Below are positions 27,090 through 36,861 of a DNA stretch of 64,000 nt, piece by piece; the stretch's first letter is position 1; every line of letters starts with the position of its first letter. The notes beneath the pieces are model-generated. The model was given only the letters and a program-made list of their open reading frames with translations. It searched no databases and was not told the origin of the DNA. Source of the DNA: Gammaproteobacteria bacterium. Lineage in GTDB: Bacteria > Pseudomonadota > Gammaproteobacteria > Pseudomonadales > Pseudomonadaceae. Location of the stretch: assembly GCA_012728415.1 (NCBI GenBank), contig JAAYFD010000017.1, positions 50,241 through 114,240 on the forward strand, read 5' to 3'. The translations under genes and the position numbers were made by a program.

Positions 27090-27947
27090 ATGAAAAACCT
27101 ACGCAAAACCATGGTGCTCACAGCTGTTTCGGCAGCCCTAACAATAACCAGTGCGAACCTGTTTGCGGCAGATTTGGCCCAGCTAAAAGACAAGGGTGTT
27201 ATCCGTATTGCTGTGGCTAACGAAATTCCCTATGGCTATGCCGATCTCAATGGTGATGTAAAAGGGGCAGGTCCGGAAGTGGCGACCCGGGTGCTGAAAA
27301 ATATTGGCATCGACAAAATCGAATGGCAGGTCACCAATTTCAGCTCATTGATTCCCGGGTTGCAGGCTGACCGCTTTGACATGGTGGCAGCAGAGATGGC
27401 CATTTTGCCCCAGCGTTGTAAAACCGTGATGTTTTCCGAGCCCAATAGCTCTTACGGTGAGGGCTTGCTGGTGCCTGCTGGCAACCCGAATGGCTTGAAA
27501 AGCTACGAGGACTTTGTCGAAAGCAGCTACAAGCTGGCAATCATGGCGGGGGCCGACCAGCTTGAAATGATGCAGGCATTGGGCATGGACGAGTCGCGCC
27601 TGGTGACTATCGCCACCAACTCGGACGCCATTTCGACTGTTGCCACGGGGCGTGCTGACGCTTATGCGGCGACCGGTCAGACAGCAGCCGGGCTGGCAGG
27701 GCAGAGCAACAAGGTTGAGGTAGTAGAAGACTTTACCGATCCGGTGATCAATGGCGAAACCGTGCGCAGCTGGGGTGGGTTCACTTTTGCCCAGGGCTCG
27801 GATGCGTTGCGCGATGCTGTCAGCGAAGAGCTGGCGCGTTTCAAGCAGACGCCTGAGTGGGCAGAGATCATGGAGCGTAACGGCTTTGTTGCCCATGACC
27901 GTGAGGAGTCGTTCAAAAAAACCACACAGGAGCTGTGTGACGGCTAA
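27090..27947 (+). CDS. ehuB: Polar amino acid type binding protein, EhuB-like
   Basis: Periplasmic solute-binding protein of 285 aa, resembling the ectoine/hydroxyectoine-binding EhuB. The signal peptide (residues 1-26, ending NLFAA) is followed by LKDKGVIRIAVANEIPYGYA. The stretches SSLIPGLQADRFDMVAAEM, PQRC and the C-terminal ELARFKQTPEWAEIMERNGF match the EhuB layout. Some aromatic ligand positions differ from the Sinorhizobium protein (for example NEIPYG where that has NEPPFT), so the substrate is an inference. The ATG at 27090 has AAAAAGG at good spacing; an ATG at 27084 overlaps that site. First gene of ehuBCDA. Confidence 0.78.
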   Translation: MKNLRKTMVLTAVSAALTITSANLFAADLAQLKDKGVIRIAVANEIPYGYADLNGDVKGAGPEVATRVLKNIGIDKIEWQVTNFSSLIPGLQADRFDMVAAEMAILPQRCKTVMFSEPNSSYGEGLLVPAGNPNGLKSYEDFVESSYKLAIMAGADQLEMMQALGMDESRLVTIATNSDAISTVATGRADAYAATGQTAAGLAGQSNKVEVVEDFTDPVINGETVRSWGGFTFAQGSDALRDAVSEELARFKQTPEWAEIMERNGFVAHDREESFKKTTQELCDG

Positions 27948-27959
27948 CAGGCCGGGACG

Positions 27960-28005
27960 GGGAGGCAGGCTGTGCCTCCCATGCGCTCCCGCATGGCAGG
28001 AGCGC
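27960..28005 (+). promoter_or_regulatory. Two stem-loops between ehuB and ehuC
   Basis: Hairpin 1: GGGAGGCA / TGCCTCCC with a 5-base loop (27960-27980). Hairpin 2: GCGCTCC / GGAGCGC with a 9-base loop (27983-28005). Neither is followed by a T run. Such structures after a binding-protein gene often protect its mRNA or reduce read-through, giving more binding protein than permease. Confidence 0.65.
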
Positions 28006-28110
28006 TACAGTCCGCCAGGGGCAGCCAGTTGATATGGCCGGTCGAATAGCTTTCACCGTTGCAGTGCAGCCTTTCTGCACACCCTGGCAAGCCTGTGGTC
28101 AAGACGGATC

Positions 28111-28785
28111 ATGGATATTTTAACCTACAGTGGTCACCTGCTTTCGGGTGCATGGGTGACCGTGCAGCTGACCCTTTACTCCAGTGTGCTGGGGTTGTTT
28201 TTTGCTTTTGTGCTGGGTGTCGGGCGGGTTTCAGACAACCCTTTCGTCCATGGCCTGAGCGCGGGCATCATCGAGTTTTTTCGCGGTACCTCCTTGCTGG
28301 TGCAGCTGTTCTGGCTGTACTTCGCACTGCCAATGATTGGTCAGACGCTGGGTTATGATTGGCGTTTTCCACCGATGCTGGTGGGCACACTGGCGCTGGC
28401 GCTGAACATCGGTGCCTATGCCGCCGAAGTGGTGCGCGGCGCGATCCAGGCGGTAGCGCCGGAGCAATACGAGGCGGCCAAGGCGCTGGACTTCAGTCCA
28501 AGGCAAACCATGTGGCGCATCATTGTGCCGCAGGCGGTGCCGGAAATGATGCCGAGCCTGGGCAACCTTGCGATCCAGAATCTCAAGGATACCGCGCTGG
28601 TTTCGCTGATCAGCCTTGCCGATCTGGCCTACAAGGCTGAGCAGCTGCGTAACTTTACCCAGGATAGCACCACCATCTACAGCCTGCTGTTGTTGATGTA
28701 TTTCGGCATGGCGCTGGTTGTGGCCGGATTGATGAAGCTGGCAGAACGCTATGCCTGCCGCTGGCGTGCGGGAGGCAATACCTGA
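28111..28785 (+). CDS. ehuC: ABC transporter permease, EhuC-like
   Basis: Inner-membrane permease of 224 aa of the polar amino acid (HisM/GlnP) family. It starts MDILTYSGHLLSGAWVTVQL and carries the EAA loop EQYEAAKALDFSPRQTMWRI near residues 125-144, which contacts the ATPase. FFRGTSLLVQLFWLYFALP is the typical FRGTPLLVQ motif. The stop overlaps the ehuD start as TGATG. A heterodimeric permease with EhuD is expected. Confidence 0.83.
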   Translation: MDILTYSGHLLSGAWVTVQLTLYSSVLGLFFAFVLGVGRVSDNPFVHGLSAGIIEFFRGTSLLVQLFWLYFALPMIGQTLGYDWRFPPMLVGTLALALNIGAYAAEVVRGAIQAVAPEQYEAAKALDFSPRQTMWRIIVPQAVPEMMPSLGNLAIQNLKDTALVSLISLADLAYKAEQLRNFTQDSTTIYSLLLLMYFGMALVVAGLMKLAERYACRWRAGGNT

Positions 28786-29477
28786 TGCTGTTTGGAATTG
28801 AATGGGATACCAGCAGCCACTGGGCCTTTGCCGTATCCATCCTGCCGATTCTCGGCAAGGGCTTGCTGGTGACCTTGCAAGCGACTGTTGTCGGTTTCTT
28901 GCTGGCAGCCAGTTTGGGCCTGGTACTGGCCGGCCTGAAAGGCATGCGCAGCCGGCTGATTGCTTGGCCGGCGCGTTTTATTAGCGAGTTTTTGCGCGAT
29001 ACGCCTTTGCTGGTGCAACTGTTTTTTCTCTATTACGTGCTGCCGGACTACGGCCTCGTATTGCCGGCATTCATGACGGGTGCCCTGGCGCTTGGCCTGC
29101 AATACAGCGCTTATACATCAGAGGTATACCGGGCCGGCATTCAGTCGGTACCGGCCGGCCAGCTGGAGGCTGCGCGGGCACTGGACCTGACGCCGGGGCG
29201 CACTTTTGTTGCCATTGTGCTGCCGCAGGCAATACCCCGCATCATTCCAGCGCTGGGCAATTATCTGGTTTCAATCATGAAAGATGTGCCCATTTTGTCT
29301 GTGGTGGCAGTACTTGAGCTGCTTAACGTAGCCAGAATCATTGGCGACCGCAGTTTTAACTATATGATTCCGCTGTCCATGGTTGGGCTTATTTATCTGC
29401 TGATGACCCTGGTGGCGGCCTGGGCTGTGCGTAAGCTGGATGAGCGCCTGCCCAAAGAAGGAATACATTTGCAATGA
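28785..29477 (+). CDS. ehuD: ABC transporter permease, EhuD-like
   Basis: Second permease of the importer, 230 aa, with the family motif FLRDTPLLVQLFFLYYVLP near residues 68-86 and the EAA loop GQLEAARALDLTPGRTFVAI near 124-143. Five membrane segments are visible. It overlaps ehuC by one base and ehuA by four, so the three are translationally coupled. Confidence 0.83.
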   Translation: MLFGIEWDTSSHWAFAVSILPILGKGLLVTLQATVVGFLLAASLGLVLAGLKGMRSRLIAWPARFISEFLRDTPLLVQLFFLYYVLPDYGLVLPAFMTGALALGLQYSAYTSEVYRAGIQSVPAGQLEAARALDLTPGRTFVAIVLPQAIPRIIPALGNYLVSIMKDVPILSVVAVLELLNVARIIGDRSFNYMIPLSMVGLIYLLMTLVAAWAVRKLDERLPKEGIHLQ

Positions 29478-30256
29478 GTGAGTCAGACAAGATCATCGAC
29501 TTTCAGAACGTGACCAAAAGCTATGGTGATCATGTAGTGCTGGATGGCCTGGACTTCAGCGTACGCCGTGGCGAGAAAGTTACCATTATCGGTCCATCCG
29601 GCTCGGGCAAGTCCACCGTGTTGCGGATTTTGATGACGCTGGAGGATATTCAGGATGGGGTTATTTATGTCGCCGGAAAACCGCTTTGGCATGAAGAAAA
29701 AAACGGCCAGCTGATTCCCGCCGGGGAAGCCCACTTGCGCATGATGCGCAAGGAAATGGGCATGGTATTCCAGCAGTTCAACCTGTTTCCGCACATGACG
29801 GTGATGCGCAATGTAACTGAAGCGCCGCGTCAGGTGTTGGGCTTGAGCCGGGACAAGGCGAAAAAACGGGCACTCAAGTATCTGGACCTGGTTGGTATGA
29901 CTGAACATGCCGACAAGTTTCCCAGCCAGCTGTCGGGTGGCCAGCAACAGCGGGTTGGCATTGCTCGTGCACTGGCAATGCATCCGAATATTTTGCTGTT
30001 TGACGAGCCGACTTCGGCACTGGACCCCGAGCTGGTCGGGGAAGTGTTGCAGGTCATTGAGCACTTGGCCAGCCAGCATGATTTGACTATTTTATTGGTC
30101 ACCCACGAGATGCAGTTTGCCCGGCAAATTTCTGACCGGGTGTGTTTCTTTGATCAGGGAAAGTTTGTCGAAGAGGGTAGCCCGGAACAAATCTTCACGG
30201 AACCCAGGGAAGAACGCACCCAGGCCTTTCTCAGCAGTTTTTTAAGTGAGCAGTAG
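29474..30256 (+). CDS. ehuA: ABC transporter ATP-binding protein, EhuA-like
   Basis: ATPase of the importer, 260 aa, of the polar amino acid family. Walker A is GPSGSGKSTVLRIL (about residues 37-50), the Q-loop region VFQQFNLFPHMTV, the signature LSGGQQQRVGIARAL and Walker B ILLFDEPTSALD, with H-loop VTHEMQFA. An insertion near residues 68-86 (PLWHEEKNGQLIPAGEAHLR) is found in EhuA-like proteins. In Sinorhizobium the order is ehuABCD; here ehuA is last. Confidence 0.85.
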   Translation: MSESDKIIDFQNVTKSYGDHVVLDGLDFSVRRGEKVTIIGPSGSGKSTVLRILMTLEDIQDGVIYVAGKPLWHEEKNGQLIPAGEAHLRMMRKEMGMVFQQFNLFPHMTVMRNVTEAPRQVLGLSRDKAKKRALKYLDLVGMTEHADKFPSQLSGGQQQRVGIARALAMHPNILLFDEPTSALDPELVGEVLQVIEHLASQHDLTILLVTHEMQFARQISDRVCFFDQGKFVEEGSPEQIFTEPREERTQAFLSSFLSEQ

Positions 30257-30699
30257 GGGCTCAGCATGGAAAGTCAAGGGTTGACTTTTATAGTTGTGCA
30301 CATATGCGTGCACACTTTGTAAAAGATGCTGAGTTAGCACTGAAACCTAGGTGAATATTTTGTTTTTGATTGCAACTCATTGAAATAAAAGTATTTTTGC
30401 GATGCTGTTTGTTTTTTGTACAAAGCGTTCGCGTCCCTTGAATTATGGGGTTTTGGCTGAGTTTCCTTCAGGTTGTACACAAAGTTATCCACAGGGTTTG
30501 TGGATGTCTTGAGCAAGGCGGCATGGCTGCAGTGTTATCTGGCTTTGCTGCCTGTGTCTGTGTGAGGCGTGCAGCAGGCACACACCCACACGACAGTTGG
30601 CTTTTTTAGCTTGTGCTGGCAGGGCTGGGAGAGTCCTGTTGTTTCTGCCTTGGGTGACAAGCAAGTGCTGCCAGAGCCCTCCGTGGCGCATGTTGGCGG
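30257..30699. other. AT-rich intergenic region with DnaA-box-like sites
   Basis: About 440 bases between the convergent ehuA and cysA genes, with no supported gene. It is AT-rich at 30280-30480. TTATCCACA (30485-30493) is a perfect DnaA box; TTGTACACA ends just before it, at 30481, and TTGTGCACA lies near 30294, each with one mismatch. No clear terminator with a T run is seen for either gene. Confidence 0.55.
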
Positions 30700-31668
30700 T
30701 CAGCTGGCTTTGGGTTTGAAATACAGGGTTTCACCACGCTGCAAGCCTGTCAGGCTGGCATCATCACGCACCACTTCGGCCTCAATCGGCAACTCCTGGC
30801 CTTCGACCTTGAGTGTGACGCGGGTGATGGCACCCAATGGGCGGATGTCGCGCACTACACCCGCGCGGTGCTCGGGTTCGGCATGGCGTGACAGCAACAC
30901 TTCGTGCGGGCGAAACTGGATTTGCTGGTTATCCAGTTGCAGCTGATTGGAGTCACCAAGGAAATGATAGACAAATTCATTGGCCGGGTTTTCATAAACC
31001 TCGGCCGGAGTGCCAATCTGCTCTATTACGCCTTTGTTCATGACTACAATGCGGTCGGCCACTTCCATGGCTTCTTCCTGGTCGTGGGTGACGAACACCG
31101 AAGTCAGGTTGATTTCTTCATGCAAGTTGGCCAGCCAGCGACGCAGCTCCTTGCGTACTTTGGCATCCAGTGCGCCGAACGGTTCATCCAGCAGCAAAAT
31201 TTCTGGCTGTACAGCGAGTGCACGGGCCAGGGCAATGCGCTGACGCTGTCCGCCGGACAGTTGTTCAGGATAGCGGTCAGCCAGCCAGTCCAGCTGCACC
31301 ATACGTAGCAGCTCCAGTACCTTGTCGTGAATGATGTTTTCTGACGGCCGTTGACGGCGTGGCTTCATGCGCAAGCCGAAGGCCACGTTATCGAATACGG
31401 TCATGTGGCGGAACAGGGCGTAATGCTGAAATACGAAACCCACATTGCGCTTGCGTACGTCACGACGGGATACGTCGTCGCCATTGAAGATGATATGACC
31501 ACTATCGGGCTTTTCCAGGCCGGCAATAATACGCAGCAGGGTGGTTTTACCGCAGCCGGACGGCCCCAGCAGGGCTACCAGTTCGCCGGACTGAATCGAC
31601 AGATTGATCTCGCTCAGTGCCTTGAAATTGCCGAACGACTTGTTCACTTGCTGGACTTCGATGCTCAT
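30700..31668 (-). CDS. cysA: Sulfate/thiosulfate import ATP-binding protein CysA
   Basis: ATPase of the sulfate/thiosulfate ABC importer, 322 aa. It starts [20 protein letters not shown] (ATG at 31668, with GGGAATAG upstream). Walker A is [17 protein letters not shown], signature [15 protein letters not shown], Walker [20 protein letters not shown] and H-loop [14 protein letters not shown]. The C-terminal part has the TOBE-like regulatory domain with [20 protein letters not shown]. It is last in cysT-cysW-cysA but is separated from cysW by an unusual 416-base gap. Confidence 0.95.
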   Translation of the reverse strand: MSIEVQQVNKSFGNFKALSEINLSIQSGELVALLGPSGCGKTTLLRIIAGLEKPDSGHIIFNGDDVSRRDVRKRNVGFVFQHYALFRHMTVFDNVAFGLRMKPRRQRPSENIIHDKVLELLRMVQLDWLADRYPEQLSGGQRQRIALARALAVQPEILLLDEPFGALDAKVRKELRRWLANLHEEINLTSVFVTHDQEEAMEVADRIVVMNKGVIEQIGTPAEVYENPANEFVYHFLGDSNQLQLDNQQIQFRPHEVLLSRHAEPEHRAGVVRDIRPLGAITRVTLKVEGQELPIEAEVVRDDASLTGLQRGETLYFKPKAS

Positions 31669-32084
31669 GTTTCTATTCCCGTAAATCTGAAATTTTATGT
31701 CGTGAAAATGGGTTCCGCTGGCTGCTGACCCGGGATGCAGGTTTCGCAGGGTCATTGCAAGTACGTTCATGCAAGCTTGGCGCAGCCATCTAGGGCAGCA
31801 CAGCCTTGCTACGGCTGCACCCAGATCCAGCATGTCCTCCGTGCAGCAGGCAGGAGGCGTTGTTACCGCAACCATCAAGTTTTCATAAAGCAGCCGTTGC
31901 CGAGGCAGATTGCCCTTCTACTTTTTCTTCACGATTTGAGGCGTCTTGCATAATACTGGTGGCGACAACAGGGGTCGGTTGCCAGGGCCTTGTTGCCATG
32001 GATGGCGACAGGGAGCGGCGGAGGACATACTTGCAGTGATCCTGCGAATTCCGCGCCCACTGACGCAAACACAAAAAACCAGCC
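31669..32084. other. Long gap inside the cys operon
   Basis: 416 bases between cysW and cysA without a supported gene. Short minus-strand frames (for example 31883-32074) have no ribosome-binding site or family features. CysW and CysA genes are normally nearly contiguous, so this is extra DNA or the remnant of something lost. cysA may have its own promoter here, but I could not identify one with confidence. Confidence 0.55.
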
Positions 32085-32924
32085 TCAAATCATCCCCTTC
32101 TTTTCCTGTACCCACTGCTTGACCAGCAACATCACCAGGGCCATCAGCAATAGCAACGTTGCCACACTGAACGCAGCTACGTGGTTGTATTCGTTGTATA
32201 AAATCTCGACATGCAGGGGCAGGGTATTGGTAAAACCGCGAATATGGCCGGACACCACAGACACAGCGCCAAACTCACCCAGCGCCCGGGCGGTACAAAG
32301 CACCACACCATATAGCAGGCCCCAGCGAATATTGGGCAGGGTTACATGCCAGAACATCTGCCAGCCGGATGCGCCCAGCAAGCGTGCGGCCTCTTCTTCC
32401 TGGGTGCCTTGCTGCTGCATCAGCGGAATCAGTTCGCGGGCGACAAAGGGCACGGTGACAAACAGGGTAGCCAGCACGATGCCGGGCACGGCAAAGATGA
32501 TCTGGATGCCGCGCTCACTCAACCAGTCGCCAAAGAAACCCTGCGCACCAAACAGCAACACATAGATCAGGCCGGCGACAATAGGTGATACGGAAAAGGG
32601 TAGATCAATCAGCGTCACCAGCAGGCTTTTGCCACGAAACTCGTACTTGCTGACGCACCAGGCGGCTGCCAGGCCGAAGACGACATTCAACGGTATGGAA
32701 ATGCCAACGGCCAGCAGTGTCAGCTTGAGCGCAGAAATGGCATCAGGCTCAAGTATGGCAGTGAAGAAACTGGCGTAACCTTGCTTTAGGGCTTCAGTCA
32801 GTACTACACCCAGAGGTAGCACCAGGAAAAACAGAAAGGCCAGCCAGGCAGCGGCAATCAGGCTGATGGCCCCCCAGCGGTGTTCGCGGGCCAACCCGGT
32901 GGTAGTGATGGCTAATGTGCTCAT
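32085..32924 (-). CDS. cysW: Sulfate/thiosulfate permease CysW
   Basis: Inner-membrane permease of the sulfate importer, 279 aa with six helices. The EAA-loop region reads [20 protein letters not shown] (about residues 168-187). [20 protein letters not shown] and [17 protein letters not shown] are CysW hallmarks. It pairs with CysT and is driven by CysA. Confidence 0.95.
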   Translation of the reverse strand: MSTLAITTTGLAREHRWGAISLIAAAWLAFLFFLVLPLGVVLTEALKQGYASFFTAILEPDAISALKLTLLAVGISIPLNVVFGLAAAWCVSKYEFRGKSLLVTLIDLPFSVSPIVAGLIYVLLFGAQGFFGDWLSERGIQIIFAVPGIVLATLFVTVPFVARELIPLMQQQGTQEEEAARLLGASGWQMFWHVTLPNIRWGLLYGVVLCTARALGEFGAVSVVSGHIRGFTNTLPLHVEILYNEYNHVAAFSVATLLLLMALVMLLVKQWVQEKKGMI

Positions 32925-33076
32925 TGCTTGTCCTGTTGTTTGTTGCTGTATCGATGTAGTGAGTGGTTTGGGTTGTTGGATTGTTTGCTTTGCTTGGGTT
33001 GTTTTGCGTGAATTGATCGCTTGCTTATATCAGTGGCTTCAACATGCTCGTCACCAGCTTCGCTGCTGCTTCTCCT

Positions 33077-33146
33077 GCAGGAGCGGCTTTAGCCGCGACC
33101 CAGGGTGTCTTGCTCATGTTTTGTTCGCCAATGAAGTGGTTCGTAC
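33077..33146. repeat. REP pair between cysT and cysW
   Basis: GCAGGAGCGGCTTTAGCCGC starts at 33077 (plus-oriented REP) and TCGCCAATGAAGTGGTTCGT at 33125-33146 is the inverted partner. Arrangement and spacing match the first two units at 8701-8772, and the sequence between them is also similar. It sits in the 264-base gap between cysT and cysW. Confidence 0.8.
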
Positions 33147-33188
33147 AGTGCGATGGTTTTTGTTGTGGCGGAGACAGCTGCAGGCTGG

Positions 33189-34007
33189 TTATCCCTTGCT
33201 GAGCCTGCGTTGTAGCAGGTTGATCAGGAGCAGAAAAACAAAGGATACGGCCAGCATCATCACGCCAATGGCGGTGGCGCCCAGATAATCATATTGGTCA
33301 AGTTTGACCATGATCAGCAGAGGCAGAATTTCGGTTTTGCCGGGCATGTTGCCGGCAATAAAGATCACCGAGCCGTACTCGCCCACAGCGCGGGCAAAGG
33401 CCAGAGTGAAGCCGGTCAACCAAGCGGGCAGCAGGGCGGGAATCAGCACATGGCGCACGACCTGAAACGTGTTGGCGCCCAGGCAGCTGGCAGCTTCTTC
33501 CAGCTCGCGGGGAATATCTTCCAGTACCGGCTGTACGGTGCGTACGACAAAGGGTAGCGTGACGAAAGTCAGCGCAAGAATAATCCCCAGCGGGGCATAG
33601 GCAATTTTGAGTGAAATTTCGCTGGCCCACTGGCCAACCCAGCCGCGTGGCGCATACAGGGATGTCAGGGCAATGCCTGCAACTGCTGTGGGCAGGGCAA
33701 AGGGCAGATCGATCAGGGCATCAATGATTTTGCGACCGGGAAAGCGGTAGCGCACCAGCACCCAGGCCAATAATGTACCAATCAGGCCGTTGAGCAATGC
33801 TGCAATCAGGGCGGCGCCAAAGCTCAGTTTAAGGGCGGACAGAACACGGTCATGGCTGATAATGGCGTAAAACTCGGGCCAGCTCAGCTTGCTGGAGTAC
33901 ACCAGCAAGCCGGCCAATGGTATTAGCACAATCAGGCTCAGATAGACCAGGGTGTAGCCCAGAGTCAGGTTGAAGCCGGGAATGACCGGAGAAGGACGGA
34001 GTGCCAT
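33189..34007 (-). CDS. cysT: Sulfate/thiosulfate permease CysT (CysU)
   Basis: Permease of 272 aa, partner of CysW. It has six helices, the motif ALIDLPFALPTAVAGIALTSLYA and the EAA-loop EDIPRELEEAASCLGANTFQ. ARAVGEYGSVIFIAGNMPGK near residues 208-227 is typical of CysT. AAGGAATCATC precedes the ATG. It is first in the operon; the usual binding-protein gene (sbp/cysP) is absent upstream, where fumC lies on the same strand. Confidence 0.95.
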   Translation of the reverse strand: MALRPSPVIPGFNLTLGYTLVYLSLIVLIPLAGLLVYSSKLSWPEFYAIISHDRVLSALKLSFGAALIAALLNGLIGTLLAWVLVRYRFPGRKIIDALIDLPFALPTAVAGIALTSLYAPRGWVGQWASEISLKIAYAPLGIILALTFVTLPFVVRTVQPVLEDIPRELEEAASCLGANTFQVVRHVLIPALLPAWLTGFTLAFARAVGEYGSVIFIAGNMPGKTEILPLLIMVKLDQYDYLGATAIGVMMLAVSFVFLLLINLLQRRLSKG

Positions 34008-34041
34008 GATGATTCCTTGTCAGAATGCATGAATGGCGTTG

Positions 34042-34047
34042 ATTCTA
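34042..34047 (-). promoter_or_regulatory. Candidate -10 of the cysTWA operon
   Basis: On the minus strand TAGAAT (34047-34042) lies 35 bases before the cysT start, with no good -35 hexamer at 17 bases. That is compatible with activator (CysB) control. The AT-rich upstream stretch AATAAG...TTATTC fits loosely, but no CysB site can be assigned. Confidence 0.4.
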
Positions 34048-34230
34048 TGCAAAAACTCTTATTCTTAAAAAGACTAATTGGTAATCTGCTTATTCTGTTT
34101 TGAGGGGTGCTTGGGGGCATAGGCCAATAGGGGAGCACACTTGCAGCGCAAAACAGGTCTGCACCTATGGTGCCGATGGTCAGAGGCTGCAACAGCCTGC
34201 ATAGAATGCAGTGCTGTTGCAGTCAGGGGA

Positions 34231-35619
<1,389 letters not shown>

Positions 35620-35629
35620 GATGTGTCTC

Positions 35630-35800
35630 CTAATCGTTATCCTGTTGTTCTGCTGCTTCCAGCTCGGCATTGCGCTGCTTCATCCGCTCCAGCGCTTCGG
35701 GGTCGATGGGCATCCTGTGCGCAGTGTCGCGCAACATCAGCAAACTGCCCAGCACCGAGCCAAAGGCAGCGGCAATCATCAACCAGATATACCAGGGCAT
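35630..35800 (-). CDS. DUF2897 family small membrane protein
   Basis: Small protein of 56 aa with one N-terminal helix ([20 protein letters not shown]) and a charged tail [20 protein letters not shown]. This layout is typical of DUF2897 in pseudomonads. The start at 35800 is preceded by TGGAGCC. The function is unknown. It is probably co-transcribed with fumC. Confidence 0.75.
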   Translation of the reverse strand: MPWYIWLMIAAAFGSVLGSLLMLRDTAHRMPIDPEALERMKQRNAELEAAEQQDND

Positions 35801-36031
35801 AGTGGCTCCAGATGCGATGGGTTCGACTCCAACTATACACCTGTTTGGGCCCGGGTTCCGGTAGCGGGTTTGCTGCCGTGCTGGCTGGATGAATGAAGGG
35901 AGCATGCGGTGGCTGGGTGAGGCGGGGCGGCCTTTGTGCAGTCACAGGGGCAGCGGATGCTTTGTTGCTAACAATCCGCCATGGCTCTGGTTACAATATT
36001 GGCCCTATTCACCATCTGTCAGAGAGTGCCC

Positions 36032-36754
36032 ATGACCAGTCCCATTGTTGTTGCGCTTGATTTTCCCGGTTTTGACCAGGCCATGGCGATGGCCCGCCAG
36101 CTGGATCCGCAAAATTGCCGGGTCAAGGTGGGCAAGGAGCTGTTTACCCGTTGCGGACCGCGGGTGGTGGAGGCGCTGCACGAGCTGGGGTTCGAGGTGT
36201 TCCTGGATCTGAAATTCCATGACATTCCCAACACCACGGCCATGGCAGTCAAGGCAGCCGCCGAGCTGGGTGTCTGGATGGTTAATGTGCACTGCAGCGG
36301 TGGGCTGAAAATGATGGCGAGCTGCCGCGAGGTGCTGGAACAGCATCAGGGCAACAAGCCGTTGCTGATCGGTGTTACCGTCCTGACCAGCATGGAGCAG
36401 GATGATCTGGCCGGAATCGGTCTGGATGTGGTGCCACAGGAGCAGGTGCTGCGCCTGGCCGCCCTGGCGCAGCAGGCCGGGCTGGACGGGCTGGTGTGTT
36501 CGGCGCAGGAGGCGCAGGCGCTGAAACAGCAGTGGACGGAAGGCCTGCTGGTGACGCCGGGCATTCGTCCTGCCGGCAGTGCATCTGATGACCAAAAGCG
36601 CATACTGACGCCCGCGCAGGCCATGCAGGCCGGCTCTGACTATTTGGTTATTGGCCGTCCGGTTACCCGCGCTGCCGAGCCAGCACAGGCAGTGCGGGCT
36701 ATTCTGGCTACACTGTCGCGATCATCTAAAACGGATACTGGTGGCGCACCCTAG
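36032..36754 (+). CDS. pyrF: Orotidine 5'-phosphate decarboxylase
   Basis: Decarboxylates OMP to UMP, the last step of de novo pyrimidine synthesis. The 240-aa TIM-barrel protein starts [20 protein letters not shown]. The active-site motif is [17 protein letters not shown] (Asp-Lys-Asp array near residues 60-71), with [11 protein letters not shown] upstream and the phosphate-binding end VTPGIRPAG...DYLVIGRPV. The ATG at 36032 is preferred over 35981, which precedes family similarity. Confidence 0.96.
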   Translation: MTSPIVVALDFPGFDQAMAMARQLDPQNCRVKVGKELFTRCGPRVVEALHELGFEVFLDLKFHDIPNTTAMAVKAAAELGVWMVNVHCSGGLKMMASCREVLEQHQGNKPLLIGVTVLTSMEQDDLAGIGLDVVPQEQVLRLAALAQQAGLDGLVCSAQEAQALKQQWTEGLLVTPGIRPAGSASDDQKRILTPAQAMQAGSDYLVIGRPVTRAAEPAQAVRAILATLSRSSKTDTGGAP

Positions 36755-36861
36755 CAGGATGCCGCACAAGAGCTGCCGGGCAAGCCTCGCCTCAAGCCCG
36801 AGGCTTCCCGGCCGATATACCCAGCTGACTGGATATTGAAATACAGTTAGGTGATTCCTCT

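Noticed and set aside
30334..30516. 60-aa minus-strand frame in the ehuA/cysA gap
   Set aside because: Would need a TTG start, lies in AT-rich DNA, and has no conserved features.
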